A stretch of 64,000 bases of DNA from assembly GCA_009720755.1 (NCBI GenBank), contig WNKV01000017.1:85226-149225 (forward strand). Reading direction: 5' to 3'. The notes beneath the pieces were generated by a model. That model saw only the letters and a program-made list of their open reading frames with translations. It was not told the origin of the DNA and ran no database searches. Positions 8,857-15,904 of this stretch are shown one piece after another. Source of the stretch: Rhodoplanes serenus. GTDB lineage: Bacteria > Pseudomonadota > Alphaproteobacteria > Rhizobiales > Xanthobacteraceae. Every line of letters begins with the position of its first letter. Position 1 is the first letter of the stretch. Both the position numbers and the translations under genes were made by a program.

Positions 8857-9437
8857 TCGTCGGGGGCGCGAGACGTGCGTTGGGTGGCGAGACCTGGTGC
8901 GGCGACGCCTGGGGCTGGCGTCGTGTCGGCGCAGTCGATCGGATCGCGCTGGTCGACGGGCTCGGGCACGGGCGGGAGGCGGCGGCCGCCGCAGACGCGG
9001 CACTCACAGCGTTCACCACGATGGACGACGGTGGCCCGGAACAGATCCTCCATCGCATGGACGAGGCCGCCAGGACGACCCGCGGTGCGGCCGTCGTGGT
9101 CGCCTGCATCGAGCCGGCGATGCGCCGGCTCGTCGTCGCCGGCGTCGGCAATGTGCGGGCGGTTTTGTTCGGGGGACGGCGGGTCCACATCGAGTCGGTA
9201 CCGGGAATCATCGGCACCGGCATTCGGGCGCCGCGCCCGCTCGTGCTCGACTGGAGCGATCGCGATCTTCTGGTGATGTGGACCGACGGTGTCGCGACGG
9301 GCCTCGACATCGACCGCAGCCTGCTCCGCCTCAAGCATAAGCCGGACGCCGTCGCTCGGCAGCTTCTCGCCGACTATGCCACCGGAACCGACGACGCCGC
9401 CGTCGTCTGCGCGCTGCTCACCGGAGCGTCGCCATGA
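8853..9437 (+). CDS. rsbX: RsbX-like PP2C/SpoIIE-type phosphatase
   Basis: A compact PP2C-fold phosphatase of 194 residues, the same size as Bacillus RsbX. Metal-binding aspartates appear in CGDAWGWR, ALVDGLGHG, TDGVATG and GTDDAAVV, in the order of SpoIIE/RsbX phosphatases. RsbX dephosphorylates RsbR and RsbS and resets the stressosome. The ATG at 8853 overlaps the previous stop as ATGA; a TTG three codons earlier is possible. The stop overlaps the histidine kinase by 4 bases. There is no N-terminal regulatory domain, which argues for RsbX rather than RsbU or RsbP. Confidence 0.88.
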   Translation: MIVGGARRALGGETWCGDAWGWRRVGAVDRIALVDGLGHGREAAAAADAALTAFTTMDDGGPEQILHRMDEAARTTRGAAVVVACIEPAMRRLVVAGVGNVRAVLFGGRRVHIESVPGIIGTGIRAPRPLVLDWSDRDLLVMWTDGVATGLDIDRSLLRLKHKPDAVARQLLADYATGTDDAAVVCALLTGASP

Positions 9438-10447
9438 GAGAGCTCGCCCAGCGCTACGCCGAGCAGATGCTGATCTATGTCCGATCGGAGGACGAGGCCG
9501 CGCTGGCTGCGATCGTCGGGATCGGCTGCGAGATCGTCGCGTCCGACCTGCCGATCGAGGAGATCGCCGGCCTCCAGGAGGAGGCGGTTCTGGCGGTCTC
9601 GCGGCTGCACTGGACGGAATCGCCCGAGGTCGTGGTGCGCCGGTCGGCGGTCTGTCTGGCCGAGCTGTTGATCGCCTATTCGGTGGCCTATCGTGATCGT
9701 GCCGAGCTCGTCGCGCGGGAGCGACGACGCATCGCCCAGCACGACCGCCGCCTCGCCGCCCTCGGCCAGCTCGTCGGAGGTGTGGCGCACGAGCTGAACA
9801 ACCTGCTCCAGCCGATCCGCGGCATGGCCGAGCTCGGGTTGCGGGACGTGCCGCCGTCGGGAACGCTGCACACCTATTTTGCCATCGTGTTCTCGTCGGC
9901 CGAGCAGGCGGCCTGCATCGTGCGCGGCATACTGGGCTATCTGCGCCAGGAAGCGCCGCAGCTCCGCCCCCTCGCGATCGCCGGCGCGCTGGAGAAGAGC
10001 GTCGACTTCGCCCGCATCGGGATCGTTCCGGGATTGCGGCTTCGGCTCGAGATCGTCGACCGCGACGCCGTCGTCATCGGTGACGAGAGCGAGCTGACCC
10101 AGGTCGTGCTCAATCTCGTTCAGAACGCCGGTCGCGCCATGCAGGGTCGGGGCGACATCGTGGTCCGTCTGGAGCGCGCCCCCGCCGCGATGCGGCCGGC
10201 CGGCGCAGCGGTTCGGATCACCGTTGGCGACGACGGGCCCGGGATGGAGGCGGCGGTGGCCGCACAGGCGTTCGAGCCGTTCTTCACGACACGCCCCCCC
10301 GGCGAGGGCACCGGCCTCGGTCTCGCGATCGTCCGCGAGATCGTGCGTGCCTGGGGCGGTGAGGTGAGCCTCGACACCGCTCCGGGGCGAGGCACTCGGG
10401 TCACGATCGCCTTGCCGGTCCATCACGAGGACGTCGGTCGGGCGTGA
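9434..10447 (+). CDS. Histidine kinase with RsbU-like N-terminal domain
   Basis: A soluble sensor kinase of 337 residues without membrane segments. Residues 1 to about 95 resemble the RsbU_N four-helix domain that binds RsbT in Bacillus RsbU: YAEQMLIYV near the start, LPIEEIAGLQEEAVL in the middle and LAELLIAYSVAYRDRAEL at the end align with the Bacillus RsbU equivalents from memory. The H-box is GGVAHELNNLLQPI with H119, followed by an N-box LNLVQNAGRAM, G1 VGDDGPGM, an F-box AFEPFFTTRPPG and G2 GTGLGLAIV. It is the last gene of the locus and overlaps rsbX. By inference RsbT release would switch this kinase on, and a CheY-like receiver would take the phosphate. Confidence 0.87.
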   Translation: MRELAQRYAEQMLIYVRSEDEAALAAIVGIGCEIVASDLPIEEIAGLQEEAVLAVSRLHWTESPEVVVRRSAVCLAELLIAYSVAYRDRAELVARERRRIAQHDRRLAALGQLVGGVAHELNNLLQPIRGMAELGLRDVPPSGTLHTYFAIVFSSAEQAACIVRGILGYLRQEAPQLRPLAIAGALEKSVDFARIGIVPGLRLRLEIVDRDAVVIGDESELTQVVLNLVQNAGRAMQGRGDIVVRLERAPAAMRPAGAAVRITVGDDGPGMEAAVAAQAFEPFFTTRPPGEGTGLGLAIVREIVRAWGGEVSLDTAPGRGTRVTIALPVHHEDVGRA

Positions 10448-10620
10448 TTTCCGCTGTTCTGCTCAACATGGTGCGCGGTAAAAACCTGCACGCGCTCGGC
10501 AACACTCCGGGCCATTACCAATACTGGACACGCCACATGTTCGTCGATTTCATCGGCACGCGCAGCGACATCGTGTCCGTGACCGACCCAGTGCCGTGGA
10601 CAGTCGTCCGCTGCCGTCCA
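10444..10620 (+). pseudogene. 3' fragment of a class I SAM-dependent methyltransferase
   Basis: The frame starting at 10444 reads LNMVRGKNLHALGNTPGH, then YWTRHMFVDFI and DPVPWTVVRCRP. This matches, from memory, the C-terminal end of methyltransferases that typically read RGKYLSALGNTPGH followed by TPLPWTMVL. Everything 5' of this is missing: the frame begins exactly at the stop of the preceding histidine kinase. It is therefore a truncated gene end fused by recombination to the right edge of the signalling locus. The family call is moderate, since only about 55 residues remain. Confidence 0.55.
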
Positions 10621-10630
10621 CGTGTCGTTT

Positions 10631-10775
10631 CAGCATCAAATTGGGGTCTGGAAGACCCTCTACAACCGCTATGTGCGATGGGCCGGGAAGGGGTTTGGAA
10701 GAACCTCTTTCATGCACTGGCCAGTGCGGGTGGCCCGCCGGAGCAGGTTTTGATCTCCGCAGCCATGCCGTCCCG
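10631..10775 (+). mobile_element. Remnant of an IS5-family transposase (frameshifted)
   Basis: From 10631 one frame reads QHQIGVWKTLYNRYVRWAGK. Near 10691 the reading moves to another frame and continues GVWKNLFHALASAGGPPEQV, ending around LIS. This is the conserved N-terminal block of IS5-group OrfA transposases (GVWKTLYNR..RWA..GVW...F.ALA..GGPP). The loss of one G in the run at 10690-10693 explains the shift. Neither end of the element nor the catalytic DDE region is present, so it is a dead scrap about 145 bases long. It lies beside the methyltransferase fragment. Confidence 0.7.
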
Positions 10776-10812
10776 GACCAGTGGCCGAGCAAGCCGCCGT
10801 CCGGACCAGCGC

Positions 10813-10845
10813 AAAAAAAAGGCCGCGCGGCGAAGCCGGCGGCCC
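10813..10845 (-). terminator. Rho-independent terminator, minus strand
   Basis: Eight A residues (10813-10820) are followed by GGCCGCGCGGCGAAGCCGGC and GGCCC. Read on the minus strand this is a GC-rich hairpin (GGCCGC arm, CTTCG loop, GCGGCC arm) ending in eight T residues. It would end a minus-strand transcript coming from higher coordinates, where only the degraded coding remnant at about 10900-11110 now lies. Confidence 0.72.
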
Positions 10846-10899
10846 AAGTCTAGGGAGGAAACGCCCAAGGAGGGCAATGTCGCCGACCGTGGGCCAGCG

Positions 10900-11110
10900 A
10901 CGCCGCCTTGATACCCAACTCGGACCTCCCGGAGATCCGTAAAAAAACGCAGTGCAGGGCAGATCTGCACGACGTTGCATGATGTCGCGGGTCGCGTTGC
11001 GTGTGGCGGCGCGAAAGCTCTCCGCAGCCTTGTGCGACCATTCGGCCCACTTCTCGAGCTGCCCTGTGGCGATGCCGTCGCGGCGCTCGACCACGCGAAG
11101 GCAACGGGCC
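10900..11110 (-). pseudogene. Unrecognised minus-strand coding remnant
   Basis: One minus-strand frame has a coding-like helical stretch, GQLEKWAEWSHKAAESF then RAATRNATRDIMQRRADL, with amphipathic Ala/Glu/Lys-rich character reminiscent of phasin-like helices. It has no credible start: the 5' side runs into the GNAT gene in another frame. Downstream the frame loses coding character and reaches a strong terminator at 10813-10845. I do not recognise the family. The best reading is the C-terminal end of a lost gene that kept its terminator. Confidence 0.3.
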
Positions 11111-11114
11111 GCCG

Positions 11115-11882
11115 TCAACAGACCCCGCGCAGCTCGGCGAGGCGTCGGCGCTGCCGCCCTTCCGCGTCGAAGTTGTCCGGCGACAGCCAGGCCGCGAAGG
11201 CGGCGCGCCGAGCCGGCCACTCTTCCTCGATGATCGAGAACCACGCGGTGTCGCGACCACGGCCCTTGCGGATCATGTGGGCGCGGAACACGCCCTCGAA
11301 GGTGAAGCCGAGGCGCAGCGCCGCCGCCCGCGACGGTGCGTTGAGCACGTCGCACTTCCACTCATAGCGGCGATAGCCGAGCGCGTCGAAGGCGCGGCCC
11401 ATCATCAGCGCCATCGCCTCGGTGGCGCCGGGCGTGCGGGCGAGTGCCGGCGAGAAGAGGAGATGCCCGACCTCGATGGCCCGGTTGGCCGGATCGATGC
11501 GGAGATAGGAGGCGTGCCCGACGGTGCGGCCGCTCGTGCGGTCCACGATGGCGAACAGCAGCGGATCGTCCCCTCCGAAGGAGCGCGCCAGATAGGCGTC
11601 GAACGCGGCGCGGCTGTCGAACGGGCCGTCGCCGAGGTAGCACCACAGCCGCTCGCGCTCCGGGCCGTTGGTGGCCTCGTACAGATCGGCGGCGTGTGCC
11701 GCGGGCTCGAACGGCACGAGATCGACGAAGCGGCCCGGCATGGCGGTGCGCGACGGCCGCTTCGCCGGCGTGGCATCGACCGGCGGCCCGACCGGGAGGC
11801 GCGACCGCGCATCGGTCACGAAGCGCGGCGCGAACGGAGCGGGAGAGAGAGCGGTGGCGGAAGGCGGCGGAACGGGAGACAT
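11115..11882 (-). CDS. GNAT-family N-acetyltransferase (RimJ/RimL-like)
   Basis: A 255-residue protein with a Pro/Ala-rich N-terminus of about 45 residues followed by a RimJ/RimL-type acetyltransferase domain. Visible markers are DLVPFEPAAHAADLYEA, the AFDAYLARSFGGDDPLLFAI strand, RTVGHASYLRIDPANRAIEV, and a C-terminal RYEWKCDVLNAPSRAAAL then RLGFTFEGVFR, which is characteristic of the family (E-W-x-C-D-x-x-N-x-x-S). It would move an acetyl group from acetyl-CoA to an amino group of a protein or small molecule; the substrate cannot be told. The start is the ATG at 11882, with a later one at the MPGRF position. It is divergent from the MEKHLA gene. Confidence 0.85.
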   Translation of the reverse strand: MSPVPPPSATALSPAPFAPRFVTDARSRLPVGPPVDATPAKRPSRTAMPGRFVDLVPFEPAAHAADLYEATNGPERERLWCYLGDGPFDSRAAFDAYLARSFGGDDPLLFAIVDRTSGRTVGHASYLRIDPANRAIEVGHLLFSPALARTPGATEAMALMMGRAFDALGYRRYEWKCDVLNAPSRAAALRLGFTFEGVFRAHMIRKGRGRDTAWFSIIEEEWPARRAAFAAWLSPDNFDAEGRQRRRLAELRGVC

Positions 11883-11978
11883 GAAGCACCTGTGAGGCCG
11901 CCCCGGGGGCTTTCCGTGCGGCTGCCTTGCGTATACCACGCGGCGACACGCCGAAACTCGTCCGCCGAAGGGCACGCC

Positions 11979-12449
11979 ATGACGTCCGATGCCGCCACTC
12001 GTCCCGCCGACCTGCGCACCGATCCCGAATTCTTCACGCTGCTGACCGGCAGCTACGCGCGCCTGGTCGGCCGGCCGCTGGTGCCGGCCGGCACCGATGC
12101 GGCGTGGCTGTACGAGGACGCCCCGTTCGTCCTGGTGGCGCACGACACTGCCGACGACCCGCGCTTCGTCTATGCCAATCGCGCGGCGCAGCGGCGCTTC
12201 GGCTACGACTGGGACACGTTCGTCGGCCTTCCCTCGCGGCTGTCGGCGGAGGCGCCGGAGCGGGCCGAGCGGCAGCAGTTCCTCGATGCGGTCGCGGCGC
12301 ACGGCTTCATGGCCGGCTATCGCGGCCTGCGGGTGAAGCAGTCGGGCGAAAAATTCTGGATCGAGGACGGCACCGTGTGGCAGCTCGTCGACGAGGCCGG
12401 CGTGCTGCGCGGCACCGCGGCGGCCTTTTCCCAGTGGACGGATCTGTAG
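11979..12449 (+). CDS. MEKHLA-domain (PAS-related) protein
   Basis: A 156-residue protein occupied almost entirely by a MEKHLA domain, a PAS-like fold. The segments APFVLVAHDTADDPRFVYAN, RAAQRRFGYDWDTFVGLPSR and GEKFWIEDGTVWQLVDEAG match the domain as found in stand-alone bacterial proteins. It has no output domain. The molecular role of bacterial members is unknown; ligand or cofactor sensing is only inferred from the PAS relationship. It is monocistronic, divergent from the acetyltransferase and convergent with livF. Confidence 0.78.
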   Translation: MTSDAATRPADLRTDPEFFTLLTGSYARLVGRPLVPAGTDAAWLYEDAPFVLVAHDTADDPRFVYANRAAQRRFGYDWDTFVGLPSRLSAEAPERAERQQFLDAVAAHGFMAGYRGLRVKQSGEKFWIEDGTVWQLVDEAGVLRGTAAAFSQWTDL

Positions 12450-12477
12450 GGCATCCCGCCCGCCGCCGGCCGCGCGA

Positions 12478-13179
12478 TCACACCCCGAGATAGGCGGCGC
12501 GCACCTTGGGGTCCTGGAGCAGCGCGCGCCCCTCGCCCTCGTGGACGATGCGGCCGACCTCCAGCACATAGCCACGGTCCGCGATGGCGAGCGCCGCCGA
12601 GGCGTTCTGCTCGACCAGCAGCACCGTGATGCCCTTCTGCTTGAGATCGACGACCGCGGCGAGGATCTGGTCGACCAGGAGCGGCGCCAGGCCGAGCGAC
12701 GGCTCGTCGAGGAGCAGCAGCTTGGGCTGCGCCATCAGGGCGCGGCCGATGGCGAGCATCTGCTGCTGGCCGCCCGACAGGCTCGACGCCGGCGTCCTGC
12801 GCCGCTCCGCCAGCACCGGAAACATCGTGTAGACGGCCTCGAGCCGCCCCCGCACCGTGTCGTCCCAGCGGCGGAAGGCGCCGAGGCGGAGATTATCCTC
12901 CACGGTCAGCGGGCCGAACACCTGCCGGCCCTCGGGCGACTGGGCGATGCCGCGCATCACCCGGGCATGCGGCGGCAGCGCCTGGATGTCCTCGCCCTGG
13001 AACACGATGCGGCCGGCGCTCGCCGGCTGCACGCCCGAGAGGGTGCGCAGCAGCGTCGTCTTGCCGGCGCCGTTGGAGCCGACCAGCGCGACGATCTCGC
13101 CCGCCGGCACGTCGAGCGAGATGCCGTGCAGCACCTCGATGCGGCCATAGGCCGAGGACAGTCCGTCAACCGTGAGCAC
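12478..13179 (-). CDS. livF: Branched-chain-type ABC transporter ATP-binding protein LivF
   Basis: One of two cytoplasmic ATPases of a hydrophobic amino acid / aromatic acid ABC importer. It is 233 residues with Walker A GSNGAGKTTLL, the signature SLSGGQQQMLAIGRAL, Walker B LLLLDEPSLGL and the switch histidine replaced by Q in LLVEQNASAAL, which is normal for LivF. It starts at ATG 13179 and overlaps livG by 14 bases. It is last in the livKHMGF operon on the minus strand, next to the phenylacetate genes, so the transported substrate may be an aromatic acid rather than leucine. Confidence 0.94.
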   Translation of the reverse strand: MLTVDGLSSAYGRIEVLHGISLDVPAGEIVALVGSNGAGKTTLLRTLSGVQPASAGRIVFQGEDIQALPPHARVMRGIAQSPEGRQVFGPLTVEDNLRLGAFRRWDDTVRGRLEAVYTMFPVLAERRRTPASSLSGGQQQMLAIGRALMAQPKLLLLDEPSLGLAPLLVDQILAAVVDLKQKGITVLLVEQNASAALAIADRGYVLEVGRIVHEGEGRALLQDPKVRAAYLGV

Positions 13180-13954
13180 GATCGGCCTCCCGGGCGCCGT
13201 GCTCGCCCAGATAGGCGGCGATGACGGCGGGATCGTTGCGGACCTCGCGCGGCGGGCCTTCGGCCAGCCGGCGGCCGTGCGCCAGCACCAGCACGCGGTC
13301 GGAGATCTTCATCACCAGCTTCATGTCGTGCTCGATCAGCACCACGGCGACGCCGCTCTCGGCGATGCGGACGATCAGGCGATCGATCGCCTCGGTCTCC
13401 ACCGCGTTGCAGCCGGCGGCGGGCTCGTCGAGCAGCAGCACCTTCGGGTCGACGGCGAGCGCACGGGCGATCTCCAGCCGCTTGAGCACGCCATAGGGCA
13501 GCTCGCCCGCCACCGTCTCGGCATGGTGGGCGAGGCCGACGCGCTCCAAGAGCTCCATGGCGCGCGTCCGCGTGCGGCGGTTCTGCCGCGCCACCGTCGG
13601 CCACGCCAGCATGTCGGCGAGCAGCGAGGTGCGCTCGGAAAGGTGATGGCCCACCATGACGTTCTCGACCGCCGTCATGCGGAAGAAGATCTGGAGGTTC
13701 TGGAAGGTGCGGGCCATGCCCCGGCGCACCAAGAGATGCGGCGCCAGATGCGTCACATCCTCGCCGGCGAGCCGGATCGTGCCGCGCCCGGGCCGATAGA
13801 TGCCGGTGACGAGGTTGAACAGCGTCGTCTTGCCGGCGCCGTTCGGCCCGATGATCGAGAACACCTCGCCGAGCGACACCTGGAACGACACGCCGTCGAC
13901 GGCGCGCAGACCGCCAAACGTGATGCCGAGATCCTCCACCGCCAGGATGGTCAT
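13166..13954 (-). CDS. livG: Branched-chain-type ABC transporter ATP-binding protein LivG
   Basis: The second ATPase of the importer, 262 residues. Walker A is GPNGAGKTTLFNLV, the signature region is the LivG-type LPYGVLKRLEIARAL, Walker B is VLLLDEPAAGCNAVE, and the switch is VLIEHDMKLVMKISDRVLVL. The usual signature LSYGQQ is reduced to LPYGVLKRLE, a known LivG variant. The start overlaps the livM stop by 4 bases, so the two are coupled. Confidence 0.94.
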   Translation of the reverse strand: MTILAVEDLGITFGGLRAVDGVSFQVSLGEVFSIIGPNGAGKTTLFNLVTGIYRPGRGTIRLAGEDVTHLAPHLLVRRGMARTFQNLQIFFRMTAVENVMVGHHLSERTSLLADMLAWPTVARQNRRTRTRAMELLERVGLAHHAETVAGELPYGVLKRLEIARALAVDPKVLLLDEPAAGCNAVETEAIDRLIVRIAESGVAVVLIEHDMKLVMKISDRVLVLAHGRRLAEGPPREVRNDPAVIAAYLGEHGAREADRAHG

Positions 13955-14898
13955 CGGACGCGCTCCAGGACGAGACGGCGGAGCGACGGCACGATGCCGG
14001 CCGGCAGCAGGATCATGAACGCCATGATCAGGAGGCCCAGCACCGCCTGCTCGTACTCATGAAGCATGGTCAGCGCCTGCGGCAGCACCACCAGGAAGGC
14101 GGCGCCGACGACCGTACCCACCACCGAGCCGAGCCCGCCGATGATCACCATGGCGACCAGCTCGATGGAGTGCATGAAGCCGGCCGCCTCCGGGGTGATG
14201 AAGCCGTTCATCAGGGCGAGCAGGCTGCCCGCCACCCCAGCATAGACGCCGCTGATGACGAAGGCGGCGAGCTTCTTGGACGCCACGTCGACCCCGACGC
14301 CGGCGGCCGCGATCTCGCTGTCGTGCAGGGCCCGGAAGGCGCGCCCGCTCGGGCTCGCCTGGATGTTAAGGGCGAGCAGCGCGCCGATCAGCAGTGCCCC
14401 GCCCGTGATCCAGTACCAGGTCTGGATGCCCGAGACGCGCCAGCCCAGCACCGTCATGCGCGGCACCTGCATGCCGTCGGGACCGCCGGTGATCGCTCCC
14501 TCGCTGGTCAGCACCAGGGCGACGATGAGGCCGAAGCCGAGGGTCGCGATGGCGAGATAATAGCCCTTGAGGCGCAGGATCGGCTTGCCGACCACATAGG
14601 CGACGAGCCCGCACAGCACCGCGCCGAGCACCAGCGACAGCAGCGGATCGAGCCCGAGCCTAGCCGGGCCGATCGCCACCGCATAGGCGCCGATGCCGAG
14701 GAAGCCGGCATGACCGAGACTGACCTGGCCCGCATAGCCCATCAGGATCGTCAGACCGAGCGCCGCCAGCGCGAACACCCAGACCAGCGCCGCCACCCGC
14801 AGATAGAACGACGACGGCGCCAGCACCGGCACGAGGGCGATCACGACGGCGAGCAGCAGCAGCACGGCGAGGCGGGAGGAGAGGAGTGTCTTCAGCAT
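13951..14898 (-). CDS. livM: Branched-chain-type ABC transporter permease LivM
   Basis: A polytopic permease of 315 residues starting MLKTLLSSRLAVLLLLAV, with about eight or nine hydrophobic segments. Conserved LivM elements include GYAGQVSLGHAGFLGIGAY and RLKGYYLAIATLGFG, the EAA-like loop and a GGLGSVVGTVVGAAFL stretch near the C-terminus. The open frame continues upstream, but only this ATG fits the family and overlaps the livH stop by one base. It pairs with LivH to form the channel. Confidence 0.93.
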   Translation of the reverse strand: MLKTLLSSRLAVLLLLAVVIALVPVLAPSSFYLRVAALVWVFALAALGLTILMGYAGQVSLGHAGFLGIGAYAVAIGPARLGLDPLLSLVLGAVLCGLVAYVVGKPILRLKGYYLAIATLGFGLIVALVLTSEGAITGGPDGMQVPRMTVLGWRVSGIQTWYWITGGALLIGALLALNIQASPSGRAFRALHDSEIAAAGVGVDVASKKLAAFVISGVYAGVAGSLLALMNGFITPEAAGFMHSIELVAMVIIGGLGSVVGTVVGAAFLVVLPQALTMLHEYEQAVLGLLIMAFMILLPAGIVPSLRRLVLERVR

Positions 14899-15770
14899 CA
14901 CACCCGCTCCACGGAACGGCGGCCGAACAGGCCCTGCGGCATCACCAGCAGCACCACCAGGATGGCGACGAACGCCACCGCGTCCTTGTAGGTGGAGGAC
15001 AGGTAGCCGGCCCCGAACGCTTCCATCAGGCCGATCAGCAGGCCGCCCACCACGGCGCCGATCGGGTTGCCCATGCCACCCACCATGGCGGCCGCGAAGC
15101 CCTTCAGCGCGAACAGCGTGCCGACGTCGTAGCGGGTCAGCGTGATCGGCGTCACCAGCACGCCGCCGACGGCACCGATCGCCGCCGACAGGCCGAAGGC
15201 CAGCGCCAGCACCACGGTGACGTTGATGCCGACGAGGCGCGCCGCGAGCCGGTTGGCGGCGGTGGCCAGCACCGCCTTGCCGATCAGGGTGCGCTCCAGG
15301 AACAGCCACAGCCCGAAGACGAGCGCCAGCATGCCGCCGATGACCCAGAAGCTCTGCGGCAGGATGGTGGCGCCGCCGATGGCGATCGGGTCGGTGCCCG
15401 AGAAGGCGGGCAGCGAGTGGAACTGCTTGTCGAAGACGATCTGGGCGACGCCCTTGATGAAGATCGACGCCCCGATGGTGATCATGATCAGGGCGACCGG
15501 CGAGGCGCCGCGCGCCGGCTCGATGGCGAGCCGGTGCAGCAGCAGACCGACCAGCACGGCCGCCACCACCGCGATCAGCACCGCGAAGGGCAGGGCGACG
15601 CCGGCCGCCATCAGGAACACGGTTCCCATGCCGCCGATCATCACGAAGTCGCCCTGGGCGAAGTTGATGACGTCGGAGGCGTTGTAGACCAGCGTGAAGC
15701 CGAGCGCGACCAGCGCATAGACGGCGCCGACCGTGAGGCCGGAGAACACGAGCTGAAGGAATTCGGCCAT
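14898..15770 (-). CDS. livH: Branched-chain-type ABC transporter permease LivH
   Basis: The partner permease, 290 residues, starting MAEFLQLVFSGLTVGAVYAL. The N-terminal segment LVALGFTLVYNASDVINFAQ and the downstream GDFVMIGGMGTVFL are the classic LivH signature. A later GGMGNPIGAVVGGLLIGLME is the usual cytoplasmic coupling segment. The start is the ATG at 15770; upstream sequence in frame belongs to a palindromic repeat. The gap to livK is about 130 bases and holds that repeat, so livK could be processed or regulated apart from livHMGF. Confidence 0.93.
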   Translation of the reverse strand: MAEFLQLVFSGLTVGAVYALVALGFTLVYNASDVINFAQGDFVMIGGMGTVFLMAAGVALPFAVLIAVVAAVLVGLLLHRLAIEPARGASPVALIMITIGASIFIKGVAQIVFDKQFHSLPAFSGTDPIAIGGATILPQSFWVIGGMLALVFGLWLFLERTLIGKAVLATAANRLAARLVGINVTVVLALAFGLSAAIGAVGGVLVTPITLTRYDVGTLFALKGFAAAMVGGMGNPIGAVVGGLLIGLMEAFGAGYLSSTYKDAVAFVAILVVLLVMPQGLFGRRSVERV

Positions 15771-15803
15771 GACCTTGCACCCGGCGCCGCACACTCTGAC
15801 GTC

Positions 15804-15890
15804 GTCATGCCCGGCCTTGTGCCGGGCATCCACGTGTTCGACCTCGTCGCCGAAAAGAACGTGGATGGCCGGGACGAGCCCGGCCATGAC
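15804..15890. repeat. 87-bp interspersed palindromic repeat (type B), copy 1
   Basis: The element begins GTCATGCCCGGCCTTGTGCC, continues GGGCATCCACG, and ends CGTGGATGGCCGGGAC then GAGCCCGGCCATGAC, so its two ends can pair into a long hairpin. A second copy of the same length lies at 58130-58216. It sits between livK and livH. Repeats of this style are common in Hyphomicrobiales genomes, from memory. Confidence 0.82.
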
Positions 15891-15904
15891 GGTTCATCAC
15901 ACGA

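Noticed and set aside
10444..10911. A 155-residue plus-strand gene
   Set aside because: It is a chance join of the methyltransferase end, the second half of the IS5 scrap and a terminator region; no single protein family spans it.
13951..15792. A 613-residue LivM with a long N-terminal extension
   Set aside because: The extension is the shadow of livH; the LivM family start is at 14898.
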